Shown: positions 9,451 through 18,693 of the stretch, one piece after another | How positions within the stretch are numbered: position 1 is the first letter of the stretch | Layout: the number at the start of each line of letters is the position of its first letter | NCBI GenBank assembly: GCA_035621215.1 | Contig: CP141729.1 | Location: forward strand, 2,936,944-3,000,943 | Source of the DNA: Oscillospiraceae bacterium MB08-C2-2 | Lineage (GTDB): Bacteria; Bacillota; Clostridia; Oscillospirales; Ruminococcaceae | Length of the DNA stretch: 64,000 bases | Direction of reading: 5' to 3' | The notes under the pieces: generated by a model | What the model was told of the DNA's origin: nothing | Databases searched by the model: none | The model's input: the letters and a program-made list of their open reading frames with translations, nothing else | Position numbers and translations under genes: made by a program

Positions 9451-9620
9451 TATACTCATATAGTTTTAAAATTGTGGAGCAATTTTAAAACTATGGGCTT
9501 CGCCCACAGACACGCACTGCATGTATATGAGTATGAAGCCGGTATAGACCGCCTATGGCGGTTAGCGGCAGATTGCCGCTGTTTAAAACCACGTTGCGAT
9601 TTTAAACCTATACAACTATA
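9451..9620 (+). repeat. Hairpin-rich dispersed repeat, copy 1
   Basis: About 170-bp element matching the reverse complement of 61268-61404. Shared landmarks are TATACTCATATAG, GCTTCGCCCACA, TATGAGTATGAAGCC, ACCGCC-TAT-GGCGGT, GCGGCA-GAT-TGCCGC, GTTTAAAA..TTTTAAAC and the end CCTATACAACTATA. This copy has an extra hairpin of about 33 bp (TTTTAAAATTG..CAATTTTAAAA) absent from copy 2. It lies downstream of the Cys-rich gene. Confidence 0.85.
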
Positions 9621-9647
9621 GCTGGCCTCGGGGTAGCGGGATCAAGA

Positions 9648-10205
9648 TCATTCCAGACGTGTGCTGTAAAGCTCGGCGCAGGTGAGCCACCGGGGGCGGG
9701 TAAAGGTGGGCCAGAAGGTGTCGCGGCTGGATGCCAGATATTTGCCGCAGCCGCTGACAGTATCGCAGCATTCCCGAATATCGCCGGATTCCGCTGCTTC
9801 TTGAATAACAGTGCAATCGGTTGTGGGGGTGCTCACCAACTGTGTGGTGTTGACAGAGCTGACAACACCATTGGAATTGAGGCACCGTCCACAGAATCGG
9901 CAGCGGCAGGGAACACTAAAGCATTCACCCCGGCAAACCCCTTCGTTGGCGGCTTGTGTCAGGCAGGATTCGGTAGCTGCGGCACGGGTGGTAACCGCTC
10001 CCGCCCGATTCAGGCAGTTCCCGCAAAAGCGGCATCTGCCCAAAATGTTGAACAGTGTATTGCCGTTGGTACAGGTGCGGCAGGCACACCCGAGCTGGGT
10101 CTGGCGGGCCAGAGGTGAGGATGCGGTGGTGCCTTGGGTAAAATTGTTTCCCGAAATAGAAGTGGCCACATTTTGGCCATTGGAACGAACATTAGAACAT
10201 GCCAT
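9648..10205 (-). CDS. Cysteine-rich protein with CRFCGxCLN repeats, probable spore protein
   Basis: 185-aa protein that I cannot assign to a named family. It has about 20 cysteines and a duplicated motif, CRFCGNCLN and CRFCGRCLN, each preceded by a Cys cluster. There is no signal peptide or membrane helix, which suggests a cytosolic cross-linked or metal-binding protein. GGAGTGATGAATC precedes the ATG. The upstream region has a sigma-K-like promoter, and spoIIGA/sigE lie beyond on the other strand, so a spore-coat role is inferred. Confidence 0.7.
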   Translation of the reverse strand: MACSNVRSNGQNVATSISGNNFTQGTTASSPLARQTQLGCACRTCTNGNTLFNILGRCRFCGNCLNRAGAVTTRAAATESCLTQAANEGVCRGECFSVPCRCRFCGRCLNSNGVVSSVNTTQLVSTPTTDCTVIQEAAESGDIRECCDTVSGCGKYLASSRDTFWPTFTRPRWLTCAELYSTRLE

Positions 10206-10274
10206 GATTCATCACTCCATATGCAATCAAAAATGCGTCCTGTCAGCAAAGCCTGCAAAATGATATTCTCTTTA

Positions 10275-10302
10275 TATACTATGGGAATCTGGCCAATATG
10301 TG
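10275..10302 (-). promoter_or_regulatory. Sigma-K-like promoter of the Cys-rich gene
   Basis: On the minus strand, CACA, 15 nt, then CATAGTATA matches the sigma-K consensus (mACm, 16-17 nt, CATAnnnTA) apart from one nt of spacing. It lies about 70 nt before the start codon. The same nine-base -10 occurs before the Cys/Gly gene at 61635. Confidence 0.5.
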
Positions 10303-10347
10303 AGGCTTTTTTACCCCGATTCGGTTAATTTGCCTCAAAACACATTT

Positions 10348-10382
10348 TCCGACAGAATCAAATCCTCTTTGTCCCCTATAAT
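10348..10382 (+). promoter_or_regulatory. Candidate spoIIG promoter with a 0A box
   Basis: TATAAT at 10377-10382 lies about 90 nt before spoIIGA. TCCGACA at 10348-10354 (TGTCGGA on the other strand) differs by one base from the Spo0A box TGTCGAA and would overlap the -35 region. Spo0A-activated spoIIG promoters of Bacillus are built this way. Confidence 0.45.
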
Positions 10383-10472
10383 GGATGGCGATGGGACAAT
10401 GAGCAGGCATGAATAATGGGGAGAAGGGTTTTACCATGTCCGTGCCGGGCCTGCAATGGGGAAGAGGCTGAA

Positions 10473-11345
10473 ATGGATACATATGTTTATGTGGATGTGC
10501 TGATGGTCCTCAACTATGCTGTGACCATGCTGCTGATACTTTGCTGTTCCCGGCTTTCCGGCCGGATGCCCCGCCGCTCCCGGGTAATTCTGGGAAGCCT
10601 TGCGGGGGCCGCCAGCTCGCTGGTGATTTTTTTACCCTATATGGGTTTTATCCTTTCCACTTTGATCAAGCTGGCTGTTTCCAGCCTGATTGTAGCGGTG
10701 GTTTATGCGCCTTTGCGCAGGGGTGCTTTTTTAATGCAGCTTTTTCTGTTTTTTACGGTGAATTTCCTTTTTGCCGGCGTTATGGTGGCCTTGTGGTTTG
10801 CTTTTGCTCCCCAAGGGATGCTGTGTTTTAACGGCGCTGTGTATTTTGATATTTCCCCTGTGGTTCTTATTGGCTGTACCGGTGCCGCTTATCTAGTGCT
10901 GACGGTGGCAAACCGTATTTTCAGGGGAAGCCGCCTGCCTGCCAGCGTGTTTGAGGTGAAAATCTTCCTGAATAAAAAAAACACCCGAGTGACAGGGCTT
11001 CTGGATACGGGCAACAGCCTGTATGAGCCTTTTAGTGCCACTCCGGTGATGATCTGCTGGGTGGGTGATCTTGTTGAAATCTTGCCTCCCCAAGTGGTGG
11101 ATTCGGTGCTTTCGGGAGAATACCTCACCGGGAAGGATTTGCCTCTTTCTCTGCGCTTGATCCCTTATGAAGGATTGGGCCAGGCAGGGCTGATCCCCGC
11201 CTTTCGGCCGGATCGGCTGGAGCTTTCCCGAAGTGGGCACTGCCACCGGGTGGAGAGAGTTTACATTGGGCTTTCTCCAAAAAAGGTAGGCACAAGTGAT
11301 TACAATGCGATTTTGAACCCTGATTTGGCCAGTGTTCCGATCTAA
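10473..11345 (+). CDS. spoIIGA: Sigma-E processing peptidase SpoIIGA
   Basis: 290-aa membrane aspartic protease that cleaves pro-sigma-E after a signal from the forespore. Five hydrophobic segments fill the first 150 residues. The C-terminal protease domain has the active-site motif LLDTGNSLYEP. The start ATGGATACATATG has GGGGAAGAGG upstream; the frame is open back to 10416 but the extension is not conserved. It precedes sigE, its substrate, as in other endospore formers. Confidence 0.93.
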   Translation: MDTYVYVDVLMVLNYAVTMLLILCCSRLSGRMPRRSRVILGSLAGAASSLVIFLPYMGFILSTLIKLAVSSLIVAVVYAPLRRGAFLMQLFLFFTVNFLFAGVMVALWFAFAPQGMLCFNGAVYFDISPVVLIGCTGAAYLVLTVANRIFRGSRLPASVFEVKIFLNKKNTRVTGLLDTGNSLYEPFSATPVMICWVGDLVEILPPQVVDSVLSGEYLTGKDLPLSLRLIPYEGLGQAGLIPAFRPDRLELSRSGHCHRVERVYIGLSPKKVGTSDYNAILNPDLASVPI

Positions 11346-11530
11346 GCCTAGGGGATAACAAATTCTGAAATACTGACAAAATACATTCATGGGGTGCTTC
11401 TCTACCGTATCACACGAATTCAACTATAAAATTCGGCGTGTCGCTGGCCGTAAAAAGCGACAGCCGCAGAACAGGGCCGGCTTAGGGCCTCCTTGCCGGT
11501 TTTGCGAAGGGCGGAGGATGGAGAGGGATT

Positions 11531-12259
11531 ATGGAAAAGGGAACAAGGCTGCTGAGTCTGGAGAGCATTCGGATTTTTATCCTAACCCGCATACTGCGGG
11601 CAAAAATACGCAAAATTTATTACATAAACGGCCCGGATACGCTGCCGCCTCCCTTAACCAAAGAAGAAGAAGCCGGGGTTTTCCTCAAGCTGGAGGTGGG
11701 GGATGATCAGGCCAAACAGGAGCTGATTGTGCATAATCTGCGCCTTGTGGTGTATATTGCCCGTAAATTTGAATCCTCCGGTGTGGGGGTGGAGGATCTC
11801 ATTTCCATTGGTACCATTGGCCTTATTAAAGCGGTCAACACCTTTTGCCCTGCCCGGGGCATTAAGCTGGCCACCTATGCCAGCCGCTGTATAGAAAACG
11901 AAATCTTGATGTTTATGCGCAAATGCCAATCGCAAAAGCATGAGATTTCCATTGATGAGCCTCTTAATATTGATTGGGACGGCAACGAGCTTTTGCTTTC
12001 GGATATACTGGGAACCGATTCAGATAGCATCAATCGGCCCATTGAGCAGGCCATTGAAAAAAATATACTGCTTGAAACGGTTAACAAGCTGGGAGAGCGA
12101 GAAAAAAAGATCATGCAGCTCCGTTTTGGTTTGCTGGATGGCGAGGAACGCACCCAGAAGGAAGTTGCGGATATTATTGGGATTTCCCAATCCTATATCT
12201 CACGGCTGGAAAAAAGAATTGTCAAAAGGCTGAAAAAAGAATTGGAACGTATTTCGTAA
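11531..12259 (+). CDS. sigE: RNA polymerase sporulation sigma factor sigma-E
   Basis: 242-aa mother-cell sigma factor. The N-terminal pro-sequence (to about residue 30) precedes [13 protein letters not shown]. Region 2 reads [33 protein letters not shown] and region 4.2 reads [19 protein letters not shown]. Intact and of normal length. In most relatives sigG follows at once; here the RHS island intervenes. Confidence 0.95.
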   Translation: MEKGTRLLSLESIRIFILTRILRAKIRKIYYINGPDTLPPPLTKEEEAGVFLKLEVGDDQAKQELIVHNLRLVVYIARKFESSGVGVEDLISIGTIGLIKAVNTFCPARGIKLATYASRCIENEILMFMRKCQSQKHEISIDEPLNIDWDGNELLLSDILGTDSDSINRPIEQAIEKNILLETVNKLGEREKKIMQLRFGLLDGEERTQKEVADIIGISQSYISRLEKRIVKRLKKELERIS

Positions 12260-12287
12260 AAAATGAAATTTTGGATTGAAGGATGAA

Positions 12288-12342
12288 AGTGCCCCCTATC
12301 CAACCTGCTTACTATATGTAAGTAGATTGGATAGGGGGCACT
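12288..12342 (+). terminator. Long hairpin after sigE
   Basis: Perfect 16-bp inverted repeat (AGTGCCCCCTATCCAA and complement) with an inner CTTAC/GTAAG stem. The right-hand junction copy keeps only the inner stem and right arm. There is no strong T tract; it may be a processing or terminator structure. Confidence 0.6.
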
Positions 12343-12440
12343 AAGTGTGTTGATTGATAAAGAGGGTATTTAAGACAAGTAAAAAGATAAAGCTTCTGGT
12401 TCATATTAAAAATGGCGGTGAAGCAATATTATTGCCTGCA
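12341..12440 (+). pseudogene. Decayed 5' end of sigG
   Basis: TGTTGATTGATAAAG, then after a gap of about 33 nt GGTATTTAAG and AAAAAGATAAAGCTTCTGG, align with the start of the functional sigG 5' half (21226 onward) at roughly 85 percent identity by eye. The copy is frameshifted, internally deleted and fades out by about 12440. It marks the left edge of the RHS island. Confidence 0.75.
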
Positions 12441-12488
12441 AAAGAAAGGCCTCCGGATTCACCGAAATTAAATTCGGTGGCTAATGTC

Positions 12489-13100
12489 TTATTTCGCTAT
12501 TTCAAAACTTTCAGAATAAACTCTGCTTGGTTGGATGGCTTGATCAGGAAAGTCCTTTAATTCGCCTTTGTCTACAGCATAGAAATAAACTGTATTAGGC
12601 TCATATACCTTTGACATAAGTGGTACACCGTAGGGACAATACGGTTGATTGGAATAACCTTTATCCAGTAGGCTATAATATTTTTCTTTATAAGGTGGGT
12701 ACATGCTTGCTTTAATATAACGTAGCTTTTCAATAGCTCTACCGTATGAAAATATAAGTTCTTGGTTTTCTTGAATTTTAGGATACTCAATCCCAAGTCC
12801 ATTTGGATAATGCTGGTCTGTAACTATATCTCTAAAGCACCAGAATGTAGGAGTTGCCACTTCTTCTTCGGGTACATAATACAGAAAAGGCAAACATGCT
12901 TCCGGATTGACTTTATATACAGTTGAAATATAGGATATTGAAACTTCGTTGTACTCGAATGTACCATCTGCCAATAAAACTTCTTGTTGCTTGATGTTAT
13001 ATATTTTCACTCCTCCTATACAGAGAATGAATAGGCCAACCAAGATAAAAAGCACAGTCCTATACTTATATAAAAAAGATTTCATTTGTAATTTTTTCAT
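12489..13100 (-). CDS. Putative membrane-anchored immunity protein of the RHS toxin
   Basis: 203-aa protein of no family I recognise. It has a single N-terminal membrane helix (VLFILVGLFILCIGGV) and then about 165 probably external residues rich in aromatics. It starts 20 nt after the rhs stop on the same strand, with GAGG before ATG 13100. Position directly after an RHS C-terminal toxin domain is where immunity genes lie; the function is inferred from that alone. Confidence 0.6.
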   Translation of the reverse strand: MKKLQMKSFLYKYRTVLFILVGLFILCIGGVKIYNIKQQEVLLADGTFEYNEVSISYISTVYKVNPEACLPFLYYVPEEEVATPTFWCFRDIVTDQHYPNGLGIEYPKIQENQELIFSYGRAIEKLRYIKASMYPPYKEKYYSLLDKGYSNQPYCPYGVPLMSKVYEPNTVYFYAVDKGELKDFPDQAIQPSRVYSESFEIAK

Positions 13101-13120
13101 CTTGGTTGGCCTCATTTCTA

Positions 13121-16100
13121 TTATTTTGTCAAATTTGCCAACTGTGCAAAGGTCGGTTTAAAAGGGTCTTTTAATGGGACAGGTACCCCGCTAGACGTGC
13201 TATTCCACATTAACATTCCTTGCGGGGTATAACTGGAATTTGAGCTCGTGGAAGAAACGTTGATTGTAACGCCAGTAATATTTTTGTTAAACCAAGAACG
13301 CTCTCTGTTAAAGCCTACCCCTGCATCTGCTGCAAACATTGTTGTAATATTCATCTTATCCCAAAATGCTTGCGCAATATTATTGTTGCCGCCATTACCG
13401 GGAGCACCTGGTTCACATCCTAATAGATAAAGTGCCTCAATGGTTTTGACATCTAAATCGATGTCAACATCATTGATATTTATGTGGTGCATTGGACCTT
13501 TACCTCTAAGTTTGCGGGTAAGTTGTATTAAGTCTGGGTTTGCATGGGCATTAAATATTATTGCATCGGGATCGGATTCCATCGTATTATTCCAATAGTC
13601 CTTAAAGTCATTATAATCCTTTAGGGCATAAAGTACAATTTCCGAATCCATGTCTTTTTTTGAAATACCGTATCGTTTTGCCAACATTCGCTGAAAAGCC
13701 TGTGCAGTTTCATATGATAGCGCATTAGGATTCTTATCAATTTCGTTGTCTGCATCATCTCCAAATGGGTCGTAAAAGATATAGCTTTTTAGCCCTAGTG
13801 GGTCGATATACAGAATTGGATTTCCTCCACAATATGCATACCAATTTAGCCCCCACATTATCGGGTCTTCACTTATAAAGCGCCCGGTTACGGGCTCATA
13901 GTTCCTCGCCCTTAAATAAACTGTCCCGGCCTCCCGGTCAAAATACTCCCCGCAATAGCGGAAGGGGTTCCCATCCAGCTTCTCCGGGCTTTTCTCCACC
14001 CCAAAGGCATCGTAATCATAATTCTTGAGGGTGGTGCCGCTTTGATCGGTTCGCTCCACCGCATCCCCATGGGCGTTGAACAGGTAATACTGGCAAAGTC
14101 CGTCCTGCTCTCTGGCAATGAGGTTTATGCCCCGTAAATACCGTGCGAATATCCGACCACTTTCACCATACTCCGCCACCATATTTTGCCCATCCCAGAT
14201 GTGGGTATGGCTGGTGCCATCGGCAAAACTCTTTTTGTGCCGCAGGCCGTCCGGGCGGTAGGCATAGCTTGTCACCAAGGTATCCCGATACAGGCTAACA
14301 AGCTGATTAAACCCATTATACCCTCGCTTTTCCAGAATGACAACATCCTGCCCGAACTTATTCGAATAGAAGCCGACCCGTCCCGGTTGCTTTTTTTCAG
14401 CATCGCCCTGCGGCGTGAGCCGCTCCCATTCCCGATAAAGTTGGTTGCCGTTGTAATCGTAGCGGTAATGGAAAATCTCCCTTGCGCCCTTGTGATCGGT
14501 TTTGGTTTCGGTTTCCAAACGGTTTCGCAGGTCGTATGCATAGGAGGTAACGGTATTTTTGCCGGATGCGTCGGTGACCGTCATGCGGGAGCGGTTGGAG
14601 AAGCGGTCATACTGGTATAGAATCCTTCTGCCGTCCTGCTCCTTTTCTTCGGTGAGCCGGCCAAGGCCATCATACAGATAATCGGTGATCCTATCCGCTC
14701 GCCCAGAACCCTTGCTGAGCTTGCGAGCTTGGTTGCCGTCCGGGAAGTAGCTGTAGTGGTAGGAGGAACAATGAGCACCACTCTTTTTGTTGGTTAGCCC
14801 GGTCACCAGATTGGCAGCGTTGTAAACATACTCGGTCGTGATACCGCTTTGTGGATAGACAAGGCTCTTGCGGTTGCCGTTTTCATCATAGGCGTAGGTG
14901 GCAAGACTGTGGCCATCCTTTTTCAGAACCGTAAGCCGATTCTGCCTGTCGTAATCGTAGGCAAGAGACAGTTCGGTAACGCCATCCTTACGGAGAATGA
15001 AGCTTTTGCGGTTGCCATACAGATCATAGGTATAGTTTTTGGTTACGGTGCTGGCGGAGCTGGAAAGGCAGACCTCGGTTTGGGAAAGCAGGCGGCCCAT
15101 GCTGTCGTAGGCATACCGGATGCGAAGCTGGCTGTTTTCCTCCATGGCTGTTTGCCCGGTTTTGGTATAGACATACAAGCGAAAGGCATCCGCCTGCTTT
15201 TTCTCGCTGTCGGCGGCTCGCTCAGAAAGCACTCTGCCCAAGCCATCATAGGTATAGGTGGTCAGATCGCCGTTGCGGTCTTGTTTGGTGCGCAGCTTCC
15301 CGTAAGCATCGTAGCTGTAGAACTCGGTACGCCTTTCGGGGCTTGAAGGGCTGGGACTGTTGCCAATGGGATCGGTCATGGTTTGTACGCTGCCGAAGCG
15401 ATCGTAGGTATAGGTGGTCTTGGCGGCTCCGGCGATGGAACTGCCCAGCATACCGGTATACACAGCGGCTTTGTTGCCAAGTGCATCGTACTCGAAACGG
15501 GTACGGGTTTCGGCCTTGCCGTCATACAGAATGGTATCCACCACCCGACTGCGACTGTCGTAGGTATAGCCGGTTTCCCGCCACACGCCATTATTCGCAA
15601 GGCTTTTCTGGCTGGTGACCTCACCGGAGGGATTGTAGGCATACCGAGTAATCATCCTTTCGGAGCCGTTTAAATCCACCGATTGCTCCAGCAGTCTGCC
15701 TGCGGCATCGTGCAGAAAGGTGGTGCTGTTCCCCCGAAAATCCCGGAAGTTTTGCTTGTGACCCAGCGGATTGTAGCTGGTAACAGCGGTAACCGATCCA
15801 CTCTCGGTCGTTCGGGTCTCGGTTTCCATTCTGCCGGCATAATCATAGGCCCACAGGGTGATATTCCCCAAGGGGTCGGTCTGGGAAATCCGGTTGCCTG
15901 CCTGATTGTAGGCGTACCGGGTGACGGCGGCTCCCACCGCTTCTTCCCGCACCCTTTCCAACACATCCCTGAGTACTGTGGAAATCACAGTGGGGGAGTT
16001 GGCATCACCGATGACCTCTTTGGTATCTTTTCGCAGTCCCTGGGCCGGGTCAAAGGCATCATCATAGCTGTATCTTTCTTCGTATGGCGTTATGCCCGGC

Positions 16101-18673
16101 CCGGTTGTGGTCTTGGAAAGGATACGGTCGAAGGCATCGTAGGTATAGGCGGTAGCGGTGGTGCCTTCGGTGCTGTAGGCATATTCACGGACAAGGCGAT
16201 TCCGGGCATCATAGGTGTGGTAGGTCAGGCAGGTTTCAGGATTCAGGGCATAGGTTCGCTGGATTTTGCCCAGAGGGGTGTATTCCAACCGATTCTGCCG
16301 CAGCAGCTTGCCGCTGGTATCCTTTTCGGATACCATAATCCAGTTTTGCGACTCGGAAACTACATACTGGGTTTCCTTGTGGGATTGATCGGGATAAACC
16401 TCCCGAATAACCCTGCCAAGCCTGTCGTAGGTATAGTTGGTCACCCGCCCGCTGGGATCGGTCACTCGCAGTGCCCGCCCATGGGCATCCCTACTGTATT
16501 TCTCCACCACATCGGGCAGTACTGCACCATTTGCATCTCGGAGGCCGATTATTCTCTTTTCGGTTAGGTATACGCCGCTATAGATGTTACTGTCCAGTTG
16601 GGGATTAGTGTTGCTGTAGGAATAGGAAATCACAGCATCATATGGGGAAGGCGTAAGGTTGAGGTTGGCATAGTGCCGCTCACTGGAAAGGTTGTTGTTT
16701 GCATCATACTGATACTGTGTGGCCTCTTTGAGGGTTTCCACACCGTTTTTCTGCTCATAGACCTTTTTCCACTCCACAAGCTTCTGATCGGAGCGCAAGG
16801 AATAGTTCTCCCGGATTTGGGTGGAGGCATCCTTGTACCAAAGCTTTTCTGTGAGCAGGCTGTAGGCGGCATCGTAGTCAAAGGTGGTGGTGCCCTGTAG
16901 GGGCAGGGTTTGGGTTTTCACATTTCCCTTTGGATCGTAGGTCCAGTTTGTCTGCGCCTGTAGAATCGGACGGGGAGAAGCTGTAACGGCATTATACCGT
17001 TTAGTGATCTGCTGGGTGCGCTGTTTGTTTTTATCATTGTCGTAATCAAAGAAATCTTCCTGCATAGCTACATTGTTATGAACTTCGGTAATCGATTGAA
17101 GCATGGATTTTTCGTTGAAGAGGAAAGTGCGCACCACCGGGATACCGGATTTTTCTTCCTGAATGGTAGCCTTGGACATGTAATGTAGAAAAACCCTTCT
17201 GCTACGCTTTTCATATACCCCTCCGGTGAAGGTGTAGTCCTGCCGATTCAGCGCTTGAGTACCATCATGATCCTGCCTCCACTGGAGCACATTGTATTGC
17301 CGCTGGCGGCCATATGAATATTCGCCAAACCGTTTACCCGACCAATTTCTTTTTTCCTGAGAGGAGAGCTCCTTAGGCGGATCTTCAACGTCAAATTCCC
17401 AATATTCCTCTTCCTGTGTTACCGTACTATATTTATACGTACTTTGAAGTCCAGTAGGATGAACAATTTCTTTAAGGTTGAGATAGGAGACTTTCTTATT
17501 AGTGTCCCCACTAATATTCTTGTTAATCTGCTGAAAGGTGTCGTTGATGGCGTAGTCATAGGAAGTTAACTGGTTTTCCTGATCCCTTACTTGTGAAAGA
17601 CGAACACCTTCCTCAGCCTTGGAAATAGTGTATATGATTTTGCCGGTATCGGGGAGTTCCCAAGTCAGGGTATATCCGCTAGAGGTGTTGGTTCTGGTCA
17701 GCCTGACTGTACGCCCCAGCGAGTCAACCATCTCAGCGCCGCTGTCCTTGGTAAAGCGAAACAGGATGGTGTTGCCAAAGCGATCCTGGCGGGCGACAAT
17801 GGTGCTGGAGCTCAGATAGTCTTTCTGGCCGTTTTTATAGGATAGGATGTATTCATAGGATGCCTGTGAACCGGCATGACTGATGGTACCTCCTGTTTGC
17901 TGGATGCGCACATCCCCCAGAGAGTAATCCACCAGATTGCTGCCGCTGGTGCTGGTGGGGGTATCTTTCAGACGGAGGGTTCTGCCATCGGCCAGATGCA
18001 GATACGGTCTGTTTTCCACATCCTTTCCGTTGCTCTTGACCTCGGCAATCTGCTCAATGGAGGGAAAGGCAAAGCTCCAGCCGTGCCCCAATCCATACGC
18101 ATCTACAAAATAATTGTTTTCCTCTGTTTCGGTGTGACGGATGTAATACTCCACTTGGGTGTCCTTATACTTGAGGGTTTCTGTGATTTCTTCATCATCT
18201 TGGATAATGGATTTTATTACTTCATCTTTATATTCATCCATAGCCTTCGCTCTTGCTGCAGTGCGCTGATCACGATCCTGAAAATCGCATTCTCCCCACA
18301 AAGGCACATTGTTGGTTTCAATGGTACCGCCAGTTTTAATATTTTTCCTTACCGCATATTTGTAAATCACATAGCCATAACGTCTTTCTTTGCCGGTTAC
18401 CTCACGAGATACTAGATTGTGCAGGGCAGCATTGCTGGAATTGTATTGCCGGGTCATGACCAAATCCAGACCGTTTTTACCGGGTAGGATAAAGTCGGTA
18501 GCAGTCAGCTGAAATGCACCTGTGCCCATGGAGGCACTTTCGTTTTCAGCCGATGAATAGGAAAACGGAGCATCGGGATAGTTCTTAAGAGGGGTAACAT
18601 CTCCTTCTGTGTCGGATGATACGGCTTGGGCGGCAAGTTTATTTATAGAATCAGCTTTATATTTGTTATTCAT
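13121..18673 (-). CDS. RHS/YD-repeat polymorphic toxin with a putative cysteine-protease tip
   Basis: 1850-aa RHS protein. A DUF6531-like N-terminal section (GTGAFQLTATDFILPGKNGLDLVMTRQYNSS.. start) leads into dozens of YD repeats (YxYDxxGR) forming the beta cage. The RHS core ends in RYCGEYFDREAGTVYLRARNYEPVTGRF and IDPLGL. The remaining 222 residues are a variable tip. It contains NAHAN (His1710) and LYLLGCEPG (Cys1753) in the order and spacing of caspase/CHAT or C80-like peptidases, so a protease toxin is inferred. GGAGG precedes ATG 18673. No signal peptide is evident. Confidence 0.88.
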   Translation of the reverse strand: MNNKYKADSINKLAAQAVSSDTEGDVTPLKNYPDAPFSYSSAENESASMGTGAFQLTATDFILPGKNGLDLVMTRQYNSSNAALHNLVSREVTGKERRYGYVIYKYAVRKNIKTGGTIETNNVPLWGECDFQDRDQRTAARAKAMDEYKDEVIKSIIQDDEEITETLKYKDTQVEYYIRHTETEENNYFVDAYGLGHGWSFAFPSIEQIAEVKSNGKDVENRPYLHLADGRTLRLKDTPTSTSGSNLVDYSLGDVRIQQTGGTISHAGSQASYEYILSYKNGQKDYLSSSTIVARQDRFGNTILFRFTKDSGAEMVDSLGRTVRLTRTNTSSGYTLTWELPDTGKIIYTISKAEEGVRLSQVRDQENQLTSYDYAINDTFQQINKNISGDTNKKVSYLNLKEIVHPTGLQSTYKYSTVTQEEEYWEFDVEDPPKELSSQEKRNWSGKRFGEYSYGRQRQYNVLQWRQDHDGTQALNRQDYTFTGGVYEKRSRRVFLHYMSKATIQEEKSGIPVVRTFLFNEKSMLQSITEVHNNVAMQEDFFDYDNDKNKQRTQQITKRYNAVTASPRPILQAQTNWTYDPKGNVKTQTLPLQGTTTFDYDAAYSLLTEKLWYKDASTQIRENYSLRSDQKLVEWKKVYEQKNGVETLKEATQYQYDANNNLSSERHYANLNLTPSPYDAVISYSYSNTNPQLDSNIYSGVYLTEKRIIGLRDANGAVLPDVVEKYSRDAHGRALRVTDPSGRVTNYTYDRLGRVIREVYPDQSHKETQYVVSESQNWIMVSEKDTSGKLLRQNRLEYTPLGKIQRTYALNPETCLTYHTYDARNRLVREYAYSTEGTTATAYTYDAFDRILSKTTTGPGITPYEERYSYDDAFDPAQGLRKDTKEVIGDANSPTVISTVLRDVLERVREEAVGAAVTRYAYNQAGNRISQTDPLGNITLWAYDYAGRMETETRTTESGSVTAVTSYNPLGHKQNFRDFRGNSTTFLHDAAGRLLEQSVDLNGSERMITRYAYNPSGEVTSQKSLANNGVWRETGYTYDSRSRVVDTILYDGKAETRTRFEYDALGNKAAVYTGMLGSSIAGAAKTTYTYDRFGSVQTMTDPIGNSPSPSSPERRTEFYSYDAYGKLRTKQDRNGDLTTYTYDGLGRVLSERAADSEKKQADAFRLYVYTKTGQTAMEENSQLRIRYAYDSMGRLLSQTEVCLSSSASTVTKNYTYDLYGNRKSFILRKDGVTELSLAYDYDRQNRLTVLKKDGHSLATYAYDENGNRKSLVYPQSGITTEYVYNAANLVTGLTNKKSGAHCSSYHYSYFPDGNQARKLSKGSGRADRITDYLYDGLGRLTEEKEQDGRRILYQYDRFSNRSRMTVTDASGKNTVTSYAYDLRNRLETETKTDHKGAREIFHYRYDYNGNQLYREWERLTPQGDAEKKQPGRVGFYSNKFGQDVVILEKRGYNGFNQLVSLYRDTLVTSYAYRPDGLRHKKSFADGTSHTHIWDGQNMVAEYGESGRIFARYLRGINLIAREQDGLCQYYLFNAHGDAVERTDQSGTTLKNYDYDAFGVEKSPEKLDGNPFRYCGEYFDREAGTVYLRARNYEPVTGRFISEDPIMWGLNWYAYCGGNPILYIDPLGLKSYIFYDPFGDDADNEIDKNPNALSYETAQAFQRMLAKRYGISKKDMDSEIVLYALKDYNDFKDYWNNTMESDPDAIIFNAHANPDLIQLTRKLRGKGPMHHININDVDIDLDVKTIEALYLLGCEPGAPGNGGNNNIAQAFWDKMNITTMFAADAGVGFNRERSWFNKNITGVTINVSSTSSNSSYTPQGMLMWNSTSSGVPVPLKDPFKPTFAQLANLTK

Positions 18674-18693
18674 CCTTTTATTCCTCCATTCTT

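Larger units (their letters stand above)
12222..12440 (+). repeat. Left copy of the duplicated sigE-sigG junction
   Basis: This stretch and about 21035-21330 are diverged direct repeats covering the sigE 3' end, the intergenic hairpin and the sigG 5' end. In this copy the sigE end is intact and the sigG start is ruined. Shared strings include AAGAATTGGAACGTATTTC, TTGGATAGGGGG and TGATTRATAAAG. Confidence 0.8.

Noticed and set aside
12354-12560. Plus-strand ORF of 68 codons as a gene
   Set aside because: It is an out-of-frame reading of the decayed sigG 5' end and has no ribosome site.
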